Assembly: GCF_000746525.1 (NCBI RefSeq)
Contig: NZ_CP009048.1
Location: forward strand, 2,225,501 to 2,289,500
Direction of reading: 5' to 3'
DNA from: Pseudomonas alkylphenolica
GTDB taxonomy: Bacteria; Pseudomonadota; Gammaproteobacteria; Pseudomonadales; Pseudomonadaceae
DNA length: 64,000 bases
Position numbers and translations under genes: made by a program. The notes under the pieces are model-generated. The model was given only the letters and a program-made list of their open reading frames with translations. It ran no database searches and was not told where the DNA came from. This document shows, piece after piece, positions 63,289 to 64,000 of the stretch; the first letter of the stretch is position 1; every line of letters starts with the position of its first letter.

Positions 63289-64000
63289 AGCCCCTTATGT
63301 TCGCAGCCCTGGCCTTGGCCCTGGGGAACGCCCACGCCGCACCGATTGCCATGGAAGACCAGTCGCAGCTCAAGGTGCCAGCGGCAGGCAGCGCCTCCGG
63401 TTTTGTGCCACCGGCGGAAAGCGAATTGCCGGACAACGCCTTCGGCAAGATGGTTCGCGAAGGCCATGCGCTGTTCGTCGACACCAAGCGCCTGATGCCG
63501 GACAAGGTCGGTAATGGCCTCAATTGCAGTAACTGTCACCTGGATCAGGGGCGTTTGGGCAACTCGGCGCCGCTATGGGGCGCGTATCCCATGTACCCGG
63601 CGTATCGCAAGAAAAACGACAAGGTCAACACCTTTGCCGAGCGTATCCAGGGCTGCTTCCAGTTCAGCATGAACGGTACGCCGCCGGCCGCGGACAGCGC
63701 ACAAATGACGGCGTTATCGGTGTATGCCTACTGGTTGGCGAGCAAGGCGCCGATTGGTGTGGAAACCCCGGGGCGTGGTTATCCCGAGGTGGCGCAGCCG
63801 GCGCAGGGGTACGACTTCAAGCGTGGCGAGCAGGTGTATCAGCAGCAGTGTGCGATCTGTCACGGCCCCGAAGGGCAGGGCCAGAAAGTCGCGCAGGACT
63901 ACGTGATGCCGCCGCTCTGGGGCAAGGATTCGTACAACTGGGGCGCGGGCATGCACCGGATCAACACCGCGGCGTCTTTTATCAAATACAACATGCCGCT
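63285..64000 (+). CDS. tsdA: Thiosulfate dehydrogenase, TsdA-like diheme cytochrome (cut by window end)
   Basis: First 238 codons of a secreted diheme cytochrome. Signal peptide residues 1-19. Heme 1 at CSNCH (81-85), then NSAPLWGAYPMYPAYRKKND and RIQGCFQFSMNG, where Cys124 matches the unusual Cys ligand of TsdA heme 1; heme 2 at CAICH (189-193). TsdA oxidises thiosulfate to tetrathionate and the tsdB-tsdA order is known in Pseudomonas stutzeri. The 3' end is outside the window. Confidence 0.87.
   Translation, partial: MKPLMFAALALALGNAHAAPIAMEDQSQLKVPAAGSASGFVPPAESELPDNAFGKMVREGHALFVDTKRLMPDKVGNGLNCSNCHLDQGRLGNSAPLWGAYPMYPAYRKKNDKVNTFAERIQGCFQFSMNGTPPAADSAQMTALSVYAYWLASKAPIGVETPGRGYPEVAQPAQGYDFKRGEQVYQQQCAICHGPEGQGQKVAQDYVMPPLWGKDSYNWGAGMHRINTAASFIKYNMP

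Overview
The window is chromosomal DNA of a fluorescent pseudomonad, most likely of the Pseudomonas putida group. This rests on the high GC content, the gene families (pobA/pobR, RarD-type exporters, an aot-type arginine/ornithine importer, LpxO, a second EF-G, ampC/ampR, DsdA, TsdA) and on fifteen pairs of the Pseudomonas REP element (units beginning GTGGGAGCGGG and ending CCCCGCGA), scattered after the 3' ends of genes. I see no rRNA, tRNA, CRISPR array, insertion sequence or prophage module.

Layout. 1-10.6 kb: a truncated MetA-type outer-membrane gene, pobR/pobA (4-hydroxybenzoate to protocatechuate) with a 58-codon TatA-like gene behind pobA, an ankyrin-repeat protein, a LysR regulator, a START-domain protein, ureidoglycine aminohydrolase, an SsuA-like binding protein, a YtfJ-like protein, an Lrp regulator divergent from a RarD-type exporter, and a GlxA-type AraC regulator. 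10.8-12.1 kb: a broken colicin-E3-type bacteriocin gene followed by an apparently intact immunity gene. 12.2-18.5 kb: an IclR regulator with hutG and gltS (formiminoglutamate/glutamate use), then carboxynorspermidine decarboxylase and dehydrogenase. 18.5-19.3 kb: a gene-free 0.8-kb stretch made of an inverted duplicated intergenic element, a GGGTT pentamer array and a REP pair.

19.3-31.2 kb, mostly on the minus strand: a MAPEG protein, an MHS-family transporter, a TonB receptor behind a cobalamin riboswitch, a GNAT, LpxO, and an RpiR regulator next to an aotJQMOP-like amino-acid importer operon. 31.4-44.6 kb: thpR, a FecI/FecR/TonB-receptor cell-surface signalling system with a Fur box, a type-II NADH-dehydrogenase-like flavoprotein divergent from an Rrf2 regulator, a SleB-type hydrolase, a CAP-domain protein, a SulP transporter, an SH3 protein, type-2 argC, and a LysR and a GNAT.

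44.6-64 kb: a stand-alone EF-G, dsdA-dsdC, a TIGR04211-type SH3 protein, PpnN, a P1-family (DmpA-like) peptidase, luxR-gst, ampC/ampR, a DUF4132 protein with a small unknown partner, an AraC regulator divergent from a BASS-family transporter, a DUF899 protein, and a tsdB-tsdA thiosulfate dehydrogenase pair cut by the window end.

Most of the window is a mosaic of small metabolic modules, each with its own local regulator, usually divergent from its target. The best candidates for a second look are the decayed rRNase bacteriocin with its retained immunity gene, the riboswitch-controlled receptor, the 18.5-19.3 kb repeat region, the DUF4132 pair, the TatA-like gene after pobA, and the organisation of the REP pairs, including three genes whose last codons are REP sequence. 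All calls come from reading the sequence; no database search was run.
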